Shown: positions 1 to 13,206 of the stretch, one piece after another
Numbering within the stretch: the first letter of the stretch is position 1
Layout: every line of letters begins with the position of its first letter
Source: Adiantum capillus-veneris
Taxonomy: Eukaryota; Streptophyta; Polypodiopsida; Polypodiales; Pteridaceae
Direction of reading: 5' to 3'
DNA length: 64,000 bases
Assembly: GCA_014529385.2 (NCBI GenBank)
Contig: CM043949.1
Coordinates: forward strand, 108,373,977 to 108,437,976
Program-made: the position numbers and the translations under genes
The notes under the pieces: model-generated
The model's database searches: none
Seen by the model: the letters and a program-made list of their open reading frames with translations, nothing else
What the model was told of the DNA's origin: nothing

Positions 1-363
1 CGGGACGATGTGTGCATGGGTTGAACAATTGTGTCTATGCATAGTCGTGGTTGGCTCTACCATGCTATGAAGATCAATGCAATTCAAACCAATATGCTGT
101 GCAAGAGCTGGGTCATGAGTAATTAACTCAAGGGTTTCTGATGTCGAGGTTTTGCTGATGTCTTCCAAAGAGCAAATCTTATAGCTTGTGTGCTCTCTAT
201 TTGATTGTACCATCAGGATGCTTCAACACACTGATTGCTTGAGTTGTTGCTAGCATTTTTGTTTGTTGTCGAGCTTTTTCTCGCCATTGGTAGCTTGGTC
301 TGCTTGGTGCTGTATGGTTTGTTAGAGTCTTTTGAGACTTAACTCACCATTGCTTGATTGGTT

Positions 364-1258
364 TTACGGTTTGTGGAGAAGATAAGTGCTCCTTTTTCTG
401 TCAAACCATTTCCATGTTAGGTTCCTTGCTTGAAGATGCCCGTTTCTGTGTTTTAACCCTTGGAACCTTCTTTTCTTTTGGCTATGAAGTTTTAGGCACC
501 CAGATCTGAATTGGTTTATCCTTAAGCTGTGCTTTTGGTACCCAAATTTGCTTGACTCCTTGCATGCTACTTGTAGCATTTGATTGTCGAGGGGATGGAC
601 AAGATTGACTACTTCATGGTTTGGTCTGTTGTTTGCTTCTTTTCCATTCCTCCTTGCTTGGTGCAATTGGAACAATGAGTTGCCCTCCTTTAGGTGATAG
701 CTTTAGCTGATTTGTATCCCAATCTGGTACTACCTTGTATGTTCGCATCCAGGGAATTCCAAGAATCATCGTCTCATTCATGTGTTCATCTGGTAAGCAT
801 AAAAACTAATGAGGACATGCACATCCATGTACTATCACATTCAAGTTGACTACTCCCAATGGTGGGGTTGGGTTCTTGTTGCATCCTTTGATTGTCGCTA
901 TTCCTGCTGTCAATGCTTGACTTGTTGCCTTCTTGTACGTGGAATAACTGACTGCATTTACTCTAGCTCCTGTGTCGACCAAAGCATTGGTGCTATGATT
1001 GTTGAGCTGTAATTTGATGCGCAGGTCCATTCCATCTAACCAGTCATCATCTGTTGAAACTGCTTCTTTAGGTAATTCCTATTGTCGATCATCTATTTCC
1101 AGAGTGTTGATGGGAATTGGTATCTGTTGATTCTTGAGAGCAGCTTTCCGCTTGAGTACCCGAAGCCGAGCTTCCTCTTGGGCTTTATCAATAACCTGCT
1201 ATCATTTGATCTTCCTTTGCTTGGCTGCATGCATTCTTTCTAGCAATTCATTGGTTAA
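364..1258 (-). pseudogene. G1 3' domain: second retropepsin-like domain and WVPK motifs (broken)
   Basis: This stretch lies downstream of the G1 integrase. At 806-1,030 it encodes an aspartic-protease-like segment containing ALVDTGA, a canonical Asp-Thr-Gly active-site motif, set in a hydrophobic context. Further downstream, at about 490-546, two IWVPK motifs occur about 13 residues apart. The same order (DTG domain, then WVPK motifs) is found after the integrase of G5 at 49,250-50,130. Several stops and frame changes make it non-functional. The inverted-repeat transposon at 1,259-2,596 separates it from the integrase C-terminus. Its function is unknown. The retropepsin label rests on the motif and on its resemblance to the G5 domain, not on a profile search. 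Confidence 0.6.
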
Positions 1259-2596
1259 CACTAGAATGGTAACAGGACACTTTTATGTCCTTGGACACTT
1301 TTGTGTCCTGTAAGTGACCATTTTGCTTGAATTATTTAAAGAGTATGAAAATGAATTTCTTGGTGCTATATATCCACAAATTTGCCCTATGAGTTGAAAA
1401 AAACTTAGCAATTTTTTTCGAGTATCAATCTCACCATTAACCTTACTCTTGCACAACATTTTTGAACCTAAACTGTGTGAAAAAACGGGTCCTGTTTTTG
1501 GCTTTTTTTCAATTTTTGGCAACTATACCACTCTAAACTTCATGTTTGTGAGGTTTAGATGGCTAGAGGTTAGGCCTTCATAGTTCTCAACATGTTTTGA
1601 TGCTTGTAGGGAGAGCTAAGTGTTAAAATTGAAAGTTATGACCAATTTACAAGAATTGCATAATCCTGTTTTCTGGCCAAAATTATCACTTTTATGATTT
1701 TTTTGGTGGATTTCTCAATATCCAAATTCAATTTTGATTGTGTAAGTGTAATGTATAACATAAAGCTAATCTTCCTTGAGTTTTGGGGGACCTAATATGC
1801 TATATAGCATAGTATATGATGATGGTTGAGTTTTTTGATTGCTGAAGAATACGATATATTTTAGAGTAGCAAGTATAACTTTCTCAATATTGCTAGTTTC
1901 TTAGGAAAATTGTGTGTATTTTGTAGGTAGTAACCATATCTAATCATAGACTACAAACTTGGCTAGATATTGAGTAGTTTCTATGGGTTTCTAGAGGTTA
2001 TAATGCTAAACCCAGTTTTTTCATGTTTGCTGTATTTAGCACTTTATCATTGCCCCCAAAGTTCCAATTGTAAGAGATCCATTATCCTTTTGACATGCTC
2101 CATGGCTCCTTTTGAATCCAAAGTCCCAAAGGGAACTAAGAAAACATGTATATAGTATATGTATTGAGCGTGACTATAGAAACTTTGATGATAGGTCCGC
2201 AGAATGGCAAAAATGCAACTTTTTTGTACCTATTTTTTTTGCCCAAAAAAAAATTGGTGAGGTAAACGCAACCATATGTTTTGGTCACCAACCCACTGAA
2301 GTTAACGTGGCATTTTATCTCATGTCCTACAAAAATCCCCACTCTTATTTATATGCAATCAATCGTAAGAAATTGCTGTTTTGGGCAAAATGCACTGGTC
2401 CATCAACTTTGGAGGCTTGTAGTGAGCAAGGGATGAGAAAAATTATAAGTTTCTCATTTTTTCCATATGCAGTAGTTATTGAAATATAAGCTCATGAAAG
2501 GATTTTTCAAAATGAGTGGATCTACTATGGTTTTGGAAATTTTTCCCAAAACCCTGAAAGGACACTTTTATGTCCTGTTAGGTTACCATTCTAGTG
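1259..2596. mobile_element. Non-autonomous DNA transposon with terminal inverted repeats, inserted in G1
   Basis: The left end begins CACTAGAATGGTAAC and the right end is its inverse, GTTACCATTCTAGTG. Both ends are flanked by TTAA (1,255-1,258 and 2,597-2,600). Just inside each end lie repeats of GGACACTTTTATGTCC, themselves inverted repeats: two copies on the left (near 1,276-1,311) and one on the right (near 2,560-2,575). The element splits the G1 coding region between the integrase C-terminus and the 3' domain, so it is younger than G1. No transposase was recognised. The CACTA start suggests En/Spm, but TTAA flanks suggest piggyBac or, with 3-bp duplications, Harbinger; the palindromic TTAA leaves this open. 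Confidence 0.72.
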
Positions 2597-4260
2597 TTAA
2601 TGGCAAATTGTATTTCTTTAAACGACATCCACTAATCCAATTAGCCATTGGTTCACCATCTAGGGTGGACAATTTTACTGCTCCACTTGGAGATACATCT
2701 TCAATGATAAACGGTCCATTTTCCTTTTTATTAAACTTGGGAATGTGTTGCTTAAGGGAATATACTAAAACTAAGTCCCCTTTCTTGAAGATTTTTGTGA
2801 TTAATTGAGAATCAAAAAACTGTTTTTGTTTCCAATTTTGTGCATAGATATGAGCTACAGCAGTTAGCCTTTGCTCATCTAGCTTTTCCAAATCTTCAAG
2901 TCTTTCTGACAATTCTTGTGCGGTCCACTCAAGATTCTGTGCTACCCTTAAAGGGTGTAGCATTTAAAGATGTTTTGAATGAAACTCGATAAGCCCATAG
3001 AGCAGCATAGAGATTTATTTCCCAGTCTGTCCTTCCTGAACTAACCACTTTAGTCAGCACCGAGCTAAGAATTTTATTCATTATGCTCAGCTTGTCCGTT
3101 TGCTTGTGGGTGGTAGGGAGCTGATTTGTTATGGATGACCATAAAATCATTAAGCAAATACTCGATTACCTCATTGAGGAAATGAGTTCCCCAATCACTG
3201 ACAATCTCTATTGGCAGTCCATATCTCGTGAATACATACTCATGTAAGAATGCAACAGTGGTTCTGGCATCATTCTTTTGAGTTGCTTTAGCCTCGGTCC
3301 ACATGGTCAAATAGTCCGTAGCTACAATGATATATTGAGCTTGGGTTCTATAAGCAGGTGGTTGTATTGGTCCAACAAAATCTATACCCCATTTTGCGAA
3401 AGATCTAGCCCCCATCATTGGTATTAAGAACATGCTATCTACTCGTGTTGGCATTTTTGCTCGCAGATCACACCTTCGAACATATTCTTTGGCATCTGCA
3501 AAAGGTGTGTTGGCCACCATATGCCTGCCATCAAGATTGCTCTTGTGGTGGTCTCACTAGAAAAGTGACCTCCAGCTAATCCAGCATGTACTTGTTCTAT
3601 GATTGGAATATACTCGTTTTCATTTGCACAAAGATGCACATGTTGATCTTTACCTCTCCAATACAATTGGTTCCCAATGAGAGCATAGTCTCTTGCTTCA
3701 ATTTCAATTGCTCTTTGACGGCGTTTACTCATATCCTCAGGAAATGTTCGGCTCGATAAATAAGTAACTAGATAGTTACTCCACTTAGGAATAGGTGACA
3801 TTTGGAACAATGCTACATGAGGTATGGGTGTTTGTTTTTGACATTGAGGGCAATCCTTTACAAAAGGTCGAACATCTCTCCTCATAGTCGGCCAAAATAC
3901 TCCAAGTCTCAAGATCCGTTGCATAGTTTGGTCTTTCGCAAAGTGAAGTCCTACTATGGTAACATGTGCTTGACTTAGGTATTGTTCTTTTTCTTTAGGA
4001 TTAATGCATAAGAGCAATATCCCATCCCCATTTCTTTTGTATAGTCTACCAGATAGTAATTGATACATAATCGATTGCTCGATTAATTTGATCGTGATAG
4101 GAAGTGGTATTTGTGAATCCACTTGAGCTATTGTCATCAATGACACAATGTTTTCCGACCATCTAGGTATCATTTCCACGGAGAACAAATAGGCATCTGG
4201 TAGATCATCGTCTACCCCTTTAGGTGATTCCCCTGATATAATCCTTGACAAATGATCTGC
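2597..4260 (-). pseudogene. G1 integrase with two tandem zinc-binding regions (broken)
   Basis: The catalytic core is seen at 3,074-3,520: KWGIDFVGP (first Asp), EIVSDWGTHF (second Asp; usually SDNGTHF) and YHPQANGQAE (Glu). The C-terminal part at 2,597-2,963 matches the G5 integrase tail (GDLVLVYS against GDKVLMYG). Upstream, 3,439-4,251 carries two N-terminal modules in a row. The first has HVTIVGLHF, then FWPT and CPQCQ; the second has HAGLAGGHF, then IWWPT. Ty3 integrases normally carry one HHCC finger. Frames change at about 2,930, 3,100 and 3,480, so the gene is dead. Confidence 0.8.
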
Positions 4261-4277
4261 TCATTGATGGGTGGTGC

Positions 4278-5560
4278 CTATTTTACAACCACAGTGAAAT
4301 CAAATTCCAAAAGAATGATGAACCATCTCACTATTCTTCCTATGCTGCATGACTTGTTGACCAAATACAACAAAGCTTGGTGGTCCACAAAGAACACAAA
4401 CTTGTTGGCTAATAGGTAATGTCTATACTTTTTAATGGCATAGATCATTCCTAATCCTTCCCTTTTGGTGGTGGTGTAATTATTTTCCACCATGTTCAAT
4501 TGTCAGCTAGCATGAGAAATAGGAAAGTCAATTTTCCCGTCAGCTAGTATACAACTGATAGCAAAGTTGGAAGCATCTACATGTACGTGGAATACATTAT
4601 TCCACTCTGGTGCTTTCAATATTGGAGCTAAGGTGAGAGCTTGCTTAAGCTTCTTGAAGGATTCTTCACATGCATCGCTCCATTTAAAGCGTGTAATCAA
4701 GCTATACATGGGCTTTGTAATTATAGCGTACATGTAGATGAACCGTCGGTAATATCCACAATGCCCCATGAAGGCTTGTACCCCCTTTACTGTTGTTGGT
4801 CTAGGAAAATCAGCAATGACATGAATCTTCTCAATATCAGTAGCTATGCCATTTTTAGACACTATATGTCCAAGAATTTTTCCTTGTCTTTCCATGAATG
4901 TTCACTTTTCAGGATTTAAGCTAATACTTTTTTCGAATACCTTTTTGAGGTGTTCAAAATGATCAGCCCGGATTGATGAATGTACGCATACATCATCCAT
5001 ATATACTTCTAAGAATTTCCTAAGATATTCTTTGAAAGCATGGCTCATCAACCTTTGAAATGTGACTGGAGCATTAGTTAACCCAAACGGCATAATCCGA
5101 TAGGCAAATATACCCCATTCTATTGCAAAAGCAGTTTTATGCTAATATTTTGGGTCAACCAAAAGTTGATTGTATCCCTAAAAGCCATCTAAGAAGTTGT
5201 AAGCTTCTTTTCTTGCAACTCGTTCTAAAATATGCTCAGCTATCGAAAGAAGAAAGTTGTCTCTAATGGTTGCTGCATTCACCTTTTTGAGATTAACACA
5301 CACTCATAATTTTCCATTCTTCTTGGGTACTACCACAATTGGAGACACCCAATCTGTGTGTTCAATTTCGTAAATGAATTCAGCTTCCTTTAGTTTTTCA
5401 ATCTCTTCTTTCATCTTCCTAGCAAATATTTCATTATACGTGTTTGGTCTCTGTCTACTTGGTTTTGCATCATCTCTCATGGGTATGGTATGTTGAACAG
5501 ATTTCTAGGTCAACACCCTTGAGATCCTTGTACGACCAAGCGAAGATATCTCGGTATTCC
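4278..5560 (-). pseudogene. G1 reverse transcriptase and RNase H (broken)
   Basis: RNase H is seen at 4,278-4,895 (FHVHVDASNFAISCIL, then NYTTTKREGLGMIYAIKKYR and FFVDHQALLYLVNK). The upstream RT segment at 4,902-5,093 holds MPFGLTNAPVTFQRL and the catalytic YMDD in VYMDDVCVHS. Between about 5,100 and 5,560 the N-terminal RT (the equivalent of the KKNGKLRVCVDL stretch) is recognisable only as short pieces with stops. RT and RNase H copy the element RNA into DNA inside the virus-like particle. The layout is the same as in G2 and G5. It is disabled by multiple stops and frameshifts. Confidence 0.85.
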
Positions 5561-5597
5561 TTCAACAAGCTCAACAAGAGCTCTTCTTCTTCTTCTG

Positions 5598-7137
5598 TTA
5601 GGTCATACTCAATGTAAGCCGGTCTAGGCTCTTCTCCTGTTCAGCCAAGTCTATCCTTTTAGTGTTTTCAGGCCCTTCATAAGACTCGCCTTGTTTTCGT
5701 AGTTCCCTAACAGGTTGTTCGATTATAATTTTTTTATCTTGGAGAGTATACTTTTTGTAATGGGATGGAACACATATTACATTCTTACCATCCTCTTCTG
5801 TGGTTTCCATTTCAGTTGTGTATATCTCCTTTAGAGACTTTTTCAACTCTTGATATTTCTTTTTCTGCTCGACTCTGGTCATGAGTGGTTTCTTATATTG
5901 TGATTTTGTACCCTTCCTTGTTCTTCTCGATGTTTGAGACATTTTTGAGTTTTTGTTTGAAGGATATCTGTCAGTTATTTTGTCCACTAACACAATCATT
6001 TGCATCTATCTGCATCAAAAACTGTGTTCTACTGGAGACTGATGGCATAGGGCGTGTTTTCACAATTCTGGTGTCTCTTTTCCATCTATACCATTTTTGT
6101 CTTCTTGATTTCTGGTTTGGAAAGTCAAAAAATTTATCCTCCCCTCCTTTTAAGACTAGCTTAGCTCTCATATGCTCTGTTTCTGACCCCAAACCTTCTG
6201 AGGTAGCTGAGTGTTCATCTAACTCATCACTTGCATCGTAGTAGAGGTCCGAAAAGACTTGTTGAGCTTTCATTAAGTTCTTGGGTTCCTCATCTTCGTT
6301 TTCAATGTTGAGGATTGAAAACATTTGGATGGAATTATGTTGTAGCCATCCTCATTGCATAATTGAGTAGGCATAGACGTATTCACACATACATCCATTG
6401 TCACTAAAATTTGAGTCCACTCAAATGGCTCAAACAAATGCTCTGGAAAGGGTTCATGTACATAGGCTTCGTCTGTGCAGTCCCTTTCTAGGATACATTC
6501 TTCTCGTCTCAAGCTTTCGTTTTCTGAAGCTCCACACATCCAAATAGGAGTGTCTTTGTTTCACCAGGATGGGAGCTTAGTTTCAGCCAAAGAGACTAAA
6601 TCAAACTCTTGGATGGGTGTTTTCAAGACATCTCTATAAGTGTTATCTTTTAGATTGACTCTTGTTATAGATTCCACTCGCTTCAAGTACAGATAATTGT
6701 TTTCTCGATCTTGGATAAGGTGTACCTGTTGCATGAAATGTCTTCCCAATATGATTTCATAGTTGAATTTATTTTCCAAAGTCTACTATGGTAAAAGTGT
6801 GTTGATATTCAATTCCACAAGAATTGACTATCACTTTTTTAGGTAGCCCTAATGGTCTCTCAATGTGTCCGTCAACCAACTACAATTTCATTCGAGTTTG
6901 TTTAATGGCTGGGTGTCCCCAGGATTCCTATACTGCTTTAGTGGCTATGGCTATGCCAGCTCCACTATCCAGTATCGCCATGGTTTCAATTTCATTATAT
7001 TTCACTGGGAGGGTGGTGTTTCCTTCCCCTCCATAATATTCTCCGACTTTGTTCATGGGAACTGATCGAATCTCTTTGTTGTCCATTTCTTGTTTCAATT
7101 TTCCCAAATTTTTTGAGATTAACCCCGTTATTCCCAC
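5598..7137 (-). pseudogene. G1 aspartic protease and protease-RT linker (broken)
   Basis: The retropepsin that would process the polyprotein is split into pieces. At 6,928-7,137 a segment contains ETMAILDSGAGIAIAT, with the canonical Asp-Ser-Gly. At 6,561-6,779 the C-terminal part has YEIILGRHFMQ, matching YEMILGRPFMR in G2/G5. From 6,539 down to 5,598 lies a charged, low-complexity linker corresponding to the acidic and basic spacer between protease and RT in G5. Unlike G2/G5, G1 keeps Asp-Ser-Gly in this first protease. Several stops and frame changes are present. Confidence 0.72.
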
Positions 7138-7164
7138 CTTCTCTAGGGTTTTCTATAAATCATT

Positions 7165-8945
7165 TCATAAGTATGGTATGAGTGGTATGAGTTTTAACAG
7201 TTCTTCCAAGGTAAGAATGCATTGGATGGGTGTAGACACGATTGAATGAATGTTGTCTACTTCTAGGGTCTGTTCAGCTCTTTTGACCTGAGTGGTCTTA
7301 CACACGATGGATTCATCTTCGTTATCTCCCAAGTAAGAAGGTAATGTTTTCAAGGTCAATGGTTTTGACGTTCCTAAAGCTTGAGATCCACAATCCCCGT
7401 ACAAGGATTGTACATTTTTGTTCATATCAGGAGGTAGATTATCCAACCAAACTTCCTCTATAGGAGCTTGACCTTAGAGTTAGTCTCCCATCATTGATCT
7501 CTCTCACTTTTTTGCATAAGTGTCATGGCCAGTCTTCCTCTACAAATGGAATTTTGTCTAAGACATCTTCGCTTTCCGACACTATAAGCTTTGGTTCTTT
7601 TGTTTCAAGGTGGGGTTCTGCTGCCACATCCTATTTTTATTTCGTTTCTTTTACTACAAGCTCTTTAGGTTTTGCGATACTTTCAAGCTTGGGTTTTTGT
7701 TTTTCTAGCATTTCTTGCGTGATTCTTACCAAATTTTGATAAGCTTCCAACTTTGCTGCTTCCATGTCTGGAGAAGGATAGTTTTTCCATTTGTTTTCCA
7801 TGTTTTGGCCTGCTTAAAGTCTTGCTTGGTAGGCTTCCAAGGAGGCATTAATAGGCTCAAAAATATTATCAACCAGAACGGATCCTCCAGATTTCACGAT
7901 TGTTTCACTAAATTCACTTCCAGTTTCTTTCAACTTTTCCTGGAATAGATTTTTTGCTTTCTCCTCGATTTCAACCCGTTGTTTTTGTTTTCTCATCTCA
8001 TATCTGTTGCTTCTGCTTCTTTTGATTCTTTGAGAAGAAACTTTCGTATTTTCCAAATTATTAGAGGAGTTTTGTTTCTTTTTTTTGGCCTGGCCTCTAG
8101 TGATTACCTTGATTGGAACAATCGGTTCACTCTCTAACGAGCTACTAGGTATCACTTGGACTACGTTTACTATGGTTTTACCCCTTGTTCAAAGGATTTT
8201 TTTGGACAATCTTCCGGAAAGTGTCCTCCCTTTTTGCAACATTCTATGCAATAGGCTTCAACTGGTTTGAGGTTTTTGTCAGGCTCTGGACATTCATTTT
8301 TCCAATGATCATCATCACCACAGTTATGATAATTTCTTGTTCTTGGCTTCATCATGGGTCTCACCATGGGAGGTCTGACACCTTGATTAGCTACATAATA
8401 CATTGGTGCGAGCTCTGGTGGAGCATAAGTCACGGTTTCTTCCATTGTGGTGGATGTAGATTATACCAATCTCCTTCTACCATTACTGTAGATGGACTAG
8501 GCTCTGGATAGGGTGTAACAGGCATTAATGCCTGTTCATCTATGACTCCTTCAGAGTGCATGTACTTTACAGGCACTGCATTATGTCCTAGATATGGAGA
8601 TTGTTGTCCCAACACAGGTTGAGGTCTTTTCATACCCATTGGTGGTCTTTGAACTTGGGCCATATTAGGATGATATGTGTACATGGATTGTCCTTGTGGC
8701 CTCATGGGCACGTATTGAACATTCCCATCATACTTTGGTCTGAAGTAGCACTCGTGGGTCTCATGGTTGGTCCATTTACCCTCGATTACACACCATTTTT
8801 GTGGCCTAGTTGGTTGTCCCTGTGGAGGTATCCCATGTCCCAGTCCCCTCATAGGTGCTTTTTGCATGTTGTTCATCATGTCATTCATCCTTTTTAGCAT
8901 ATCTTTGATAGCTGAGAGTGGTGCTGCAGCAGCCGTTCCCACTTG
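7165..8945 (-). pseudogene. G1 gag C-terminal half with zinc knuckles, and gag-protease linker (broken)
   Basis: At 8,430-8,942 a proline/glutamine/methionine-rich segment contains KWCVIEGKWTNHETHEC, a finger-like motif. At 8,170-8,445 two further degenerate knuckles follow: NCGDDDHWKNEC, whose first cysteine is changed to Tyr, and CIECCKKGGHFPEDC. These are the nucleic-acid-binding knuckles of gag. A lysine-rich basic stretch at 7,814-8,155 (RGQAKKKKQ) matches the basic linker that follows the last knuckle in G2/G5. The upstream capsid (retrotrans_gag) part is not present to the right of 8,950, so this gag is truncated. Confidence 0.72.
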
Positions 8946-8949
8946 TGCT

Positions 8950-9699
<750 letters not shown>

Positions 9700-10727
9700 G
9701 GCTTCCCTGTACACAAAGGGCATAGTGGACACTTGTCAGGTTCCTAGCCCATTTGCCCCCAAGGTGCATTCAAATACTATTGGATGGCCATAGAGGTGGA
9801 CCAATGAGAATCAGGCTAGAGTAAATTTAGTTTAATTCATTTAAAAAGACTTTATAAAAGAACCAATAGAAATTAAGCTCTCTAGAACACTATTAGACAG
9901 TCTACCAAGGGGTCCAATGAGCATTCAACAGCCCAATGGCTTTCCTGATTCCTATTGGCCAAAAGACTAGGAGGTCCAATGAGAGTTTAATTGAATTATT
10001 TAAATAGCTAAAGCTCTCACAAAAGGGGAAAGGGGGACACATGTCACAAGGCTAGAAATTATGCTTCTAATTTTTTATTGGCTAAGCTTTATAGGAGCCA
10101 ATGGGATGCCAATTTGAGAAATTAGCAAGAGGGGTCGACCAAGAGAGAGAGGGGGACTGATTTTTGCAAGGCATTATTAGACACACACACTCACAAGCTC
10201 ATGTGTGAAGTAAAGAAGACTATCTCCTTCTCAAGCTTTAATAGAAAGCCATCATCTACTCCAAGCTTGTGAGAAGGGAGGCCTACACCAACAACTCTTG
10301 GTTTTGTGATGCAAATCCAACCAAGAGCCAAGCTCCAATGCATGATCATCTCCTCTACCATGCTCATCACTAAGCTATTAAGAGTGATTATGTGAGGAGA
10401 AATACTTCTTTCTCATAAGAATACTTCTTATTCCTCTTGATCTACTCTCATACCCGGCTAGCTCTCACCATCTTCGAAGGTGTGTGAGGTCTTGGGTCTG
10501 AGACCATGAGGGAATTATGTTGTGTTGTCAAGTGTAAGCTTGGTGTTGAAGCTTCCATCTTCGTTGCACTAGCAAGTTATTGAAGGAACACAAAGTATTG
10601 TATTGTAAAATGTCTCCGTTGATGGGGGAAACCTATAATACAAAGCCTTTTGGAGAGGGGACCAGCTCCATGAAAATTTGGTCCTCAATTGTTGTCAATA
10701 GCTTAATTTCTCTCTCTTTTTGAAGGA
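9700..10727. other. Non-coding region rich in CCAAT/ATTGG motifs
   Basis: No coding frame is convincing. The motifs CCAATGAG, CCAATGG, CCAATAG and ATTGGC recur about a dozen times between about 9,780 and 10,110, often beside AGGTCCAATGAG. The sequence from 10,190 to 10,720 looks like leader or LTR-type sequence with many short CT/GA tracts, but no matching partner or termini were found. Confidence 0.35.
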
Positions 10728-11560
10728 TTGTTCATGCCTATCCAACTAGGTGTTATGCTTTTGTTGCTCCCTCTCCATCCAAGAACTCTCGAAGGACAAC
10801 TCATCGTTCCGATTGCACCAAGCAAAGAGGAATGGAAAAGAGGTTACAAGCAAAAGAAACCACAAAGCAATCAATCTTCTTCATCCTCTAGACAAGCAAA
10901 TGCTACAAGTAGCATGCAAGGAGTCAGGCATATCTGGGTACCAAAGCACGACTCATGGACAAGACATCTCATATTTGGGTACACAAGACATCATCTACCG
11001 TACCAAAAGAGGATCCAAAATTAGAGACACAAAGAAGAGCATCTTTGAGCAGGGAACCTAACAAAAGATGGATTTTGAGGAAAAAGGAGCACTTATATTC
11101 TCCGCAAACTGTAAAACCGATGAAGCAGTGGAGAGTTAAGTCTCAAAAAACTCAAGAAAAGCACTTCATCAATGAAAAACCAAGATACCAATGGTGAGTT
11201 AAACCTCAAGAATCATCATCATTGATACCAACAACTCAAGAAATCAATGTGCCAAAGCATCCTAACAGGGACAATAAAGCAAAGAGCACACAAGCTACAA
11301 GATTTGCTCTTTGGGAAACAACAACGGGAAACCTCAACCACAGAAGTCCTTGAGTCAATTACTCAAGACCCAACTCTTGCACATCATAATGGTTTGAATT
11401 GCATTGATCTTTGACACATGGTAGAGCCAACCAAGGCTATGCATAGACACGATTGTTCAACCCATGCACACAGTCATCTCGGAGTATGCCATCTAGGAGG
11501 GGTGGAAGGGAACTTAAGTAATTAAGGGCAATGTTTGAAGAGGGAGGAAAAAGTTGGATG
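10728..11560 (+). pseudogene. Fragment of a G1-type 3' domain, inverted relative to G1
   Basis: Reverse-complemented, this segment matches 1-680 of the window closely. Shared phrases include the sequence around GCATGGGTTGAACAATCGTG (11,450-11,470), the SSMQGV-IWVPK coding stretch (10,900-10,950) and the Gln-Ala/Ser-Asn-Ala-Thr stretch before it. It encodes the WVPK-motif part of the 3' domain, with stops and frame changes and without the protease-like part. A purine-rich run followed by TGTTAAC at about 11,545-11,565 may be the polypurine tract and LTR start of the element it came from. It is a separate, less truncated downstream end of the same family. Confidence 0.7.
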
Positions 11561-12932
11561 TTAACGTGTGATCTTTTTTGCAAAATTACCTAATAATGCC
11601 CTTAAAAAATCATCAACAAGGGAATTTAACCGATAACATCTCCCCAATGAGTGTACATAGTGTATATACTATTAAAAAATCATTAAAAATAGACTTTTTT
11701 TTCTTATTTTCATCAATTTCCTCGATATTGGAGCTTAAAAATGGAGAAATCCACCAAAAAACAATAAAGCAATGTTTCTCAATGGATTTTCTTAATTGTT
11801 GATTTTTCACTTTGCTTTTCTAGTGCATTTTATTATTTTCTTTGATTTTTCATAAACAGGTCAAAAAGTAATAATAAGTAGCAAAGGAACTCAGATGGAG
11901 AATGTGAAGATATGCTGATGATTAGAAGGAGAAGGTGGAAAAGCTCAAAAAATTTCAATCGGATCGACAGATGGAAGCAGGAAGCCTACATTAGGCCGCC
12001 AAGGCCTACTTTTGAAATTCTTGCAGAATGAGCTAACTGAATCCGATTGAAGAAAATTTTTGAGTCTAACATAGATTTCACGGCCCAGAAGGACTAATAG
12101 GGAAATGTGGGAAAAAATAGTTTGGGAAGTCCAAGGTATAGATATCCAAGGTAGACCTCGTTTCCACTAGTCACACATGGAGGAGAGCGCTTACCGCCTT
12201 CTTCGCGTGCAATTTCCGGAGTCTACAGTCGTCCATTTACAACACTGTCTCACATGAGGCATGAGAGGTAAGTTCTAAACTTATCAATTAACAATTCTAT
12301 ATGGCCGGGTAGCAAGTCTATGCCCAGGAAAAAACCCTAGAAACCCAGCTGTGCACGAAGTGCTACGACACAGAATTGACCATAGCGGCCTCTCAGCTCA
12401 CAACCGAATTGGACAAGGCTAGAACTATAGCATGCCCCAATAAATTAAAATACTTTCATATCACCAGATGACCTTTTGGCAGGGGTCGAGGGCGTCCCAA
12501 GTAAATAATCTAGGTTTTTGTAACATGCCAGAATTGGATTTTTGACTCCATGGGCAGCTTATAGACTAGGTCTATACACAATGTATCTAGATGGTTTCAT
12601 GGAAATAGTCAAGGCAAGCTCTCAAACAACAGAAAACAGCTCGAAGGCTACAAAGCATGAAATTTGACATATGAAGTCAAACTGACTCCGAATGGGCCCA
12701 AACTGGATGAGCAGCATGAGGACTATGTAGTGGATAAGTCCATAGCTTCAAAAGTGACTAACCAACTCTACATGCCAAGTAGTCACAAAAATTGATAGTT
12801 TCATAGTCGAGAAGAGCACAAAGTAATGCCGACACGACCAAACTTTACCAAATTCATTTTAGGACTTGTTTTAGATGTATTAAAGATGTTTAAGTCATCA
12901 AATTGTCAATCCTTGCAAAAAAAGTGATTGTT
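11561..12932. other. Non-coding AT-rich sequence left of R1
   Basis: No open frame of interest. A short segment at 12,180-12,280 has a 5' splice-like GAGGTAAG and loosely resembles 27,760-27,850 in the R1 LTR region (CTTCTTCGCG against CTTCTCGCGC), which may mark the 5' LTR of R1. This is a weak visual match only. Confidence 0.3.
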
Positions 12933-12954
12933 GTAAATAATCGCGATTATTTAC
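12933..12954. repeat. Perfect 22-bp palindrome, copy 1
   Basis: GTAAATAATCGCGATTATTT followed by AC is its own reverse complement over all 22 bases. The next copies begin 274 and 568 bases downstream, each followed by a T-rich run. Confidence 0.85.
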
Positions 12955-13206
12955 TTTTGTGCTTGTTTGGCTTGAAATTTACTTCATCTATCACTTGTAT
13001 GTCTATTACATGCCACATGTCAAGTATGAGCCAAAATGATCAAGAAAAACTCTAATTTTGCCAAAAAAGTGCACCAAAGGCTCTTTAGTCCAATTTTTGA
13101 GTTAATTGTCACATTTTTTCATCCAAATCACCCCATATCTCACACACAGACTCTATATCATGCCTAGAACCAGGTTGCAACAAAAAATGTACAAATTGAT
13201 GAAAAA

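Noticed and set aside
2112..2489. 125-codon ORF inside the inverted-repeat transposon
   Set aside because: No transposase motif; composition looks random.
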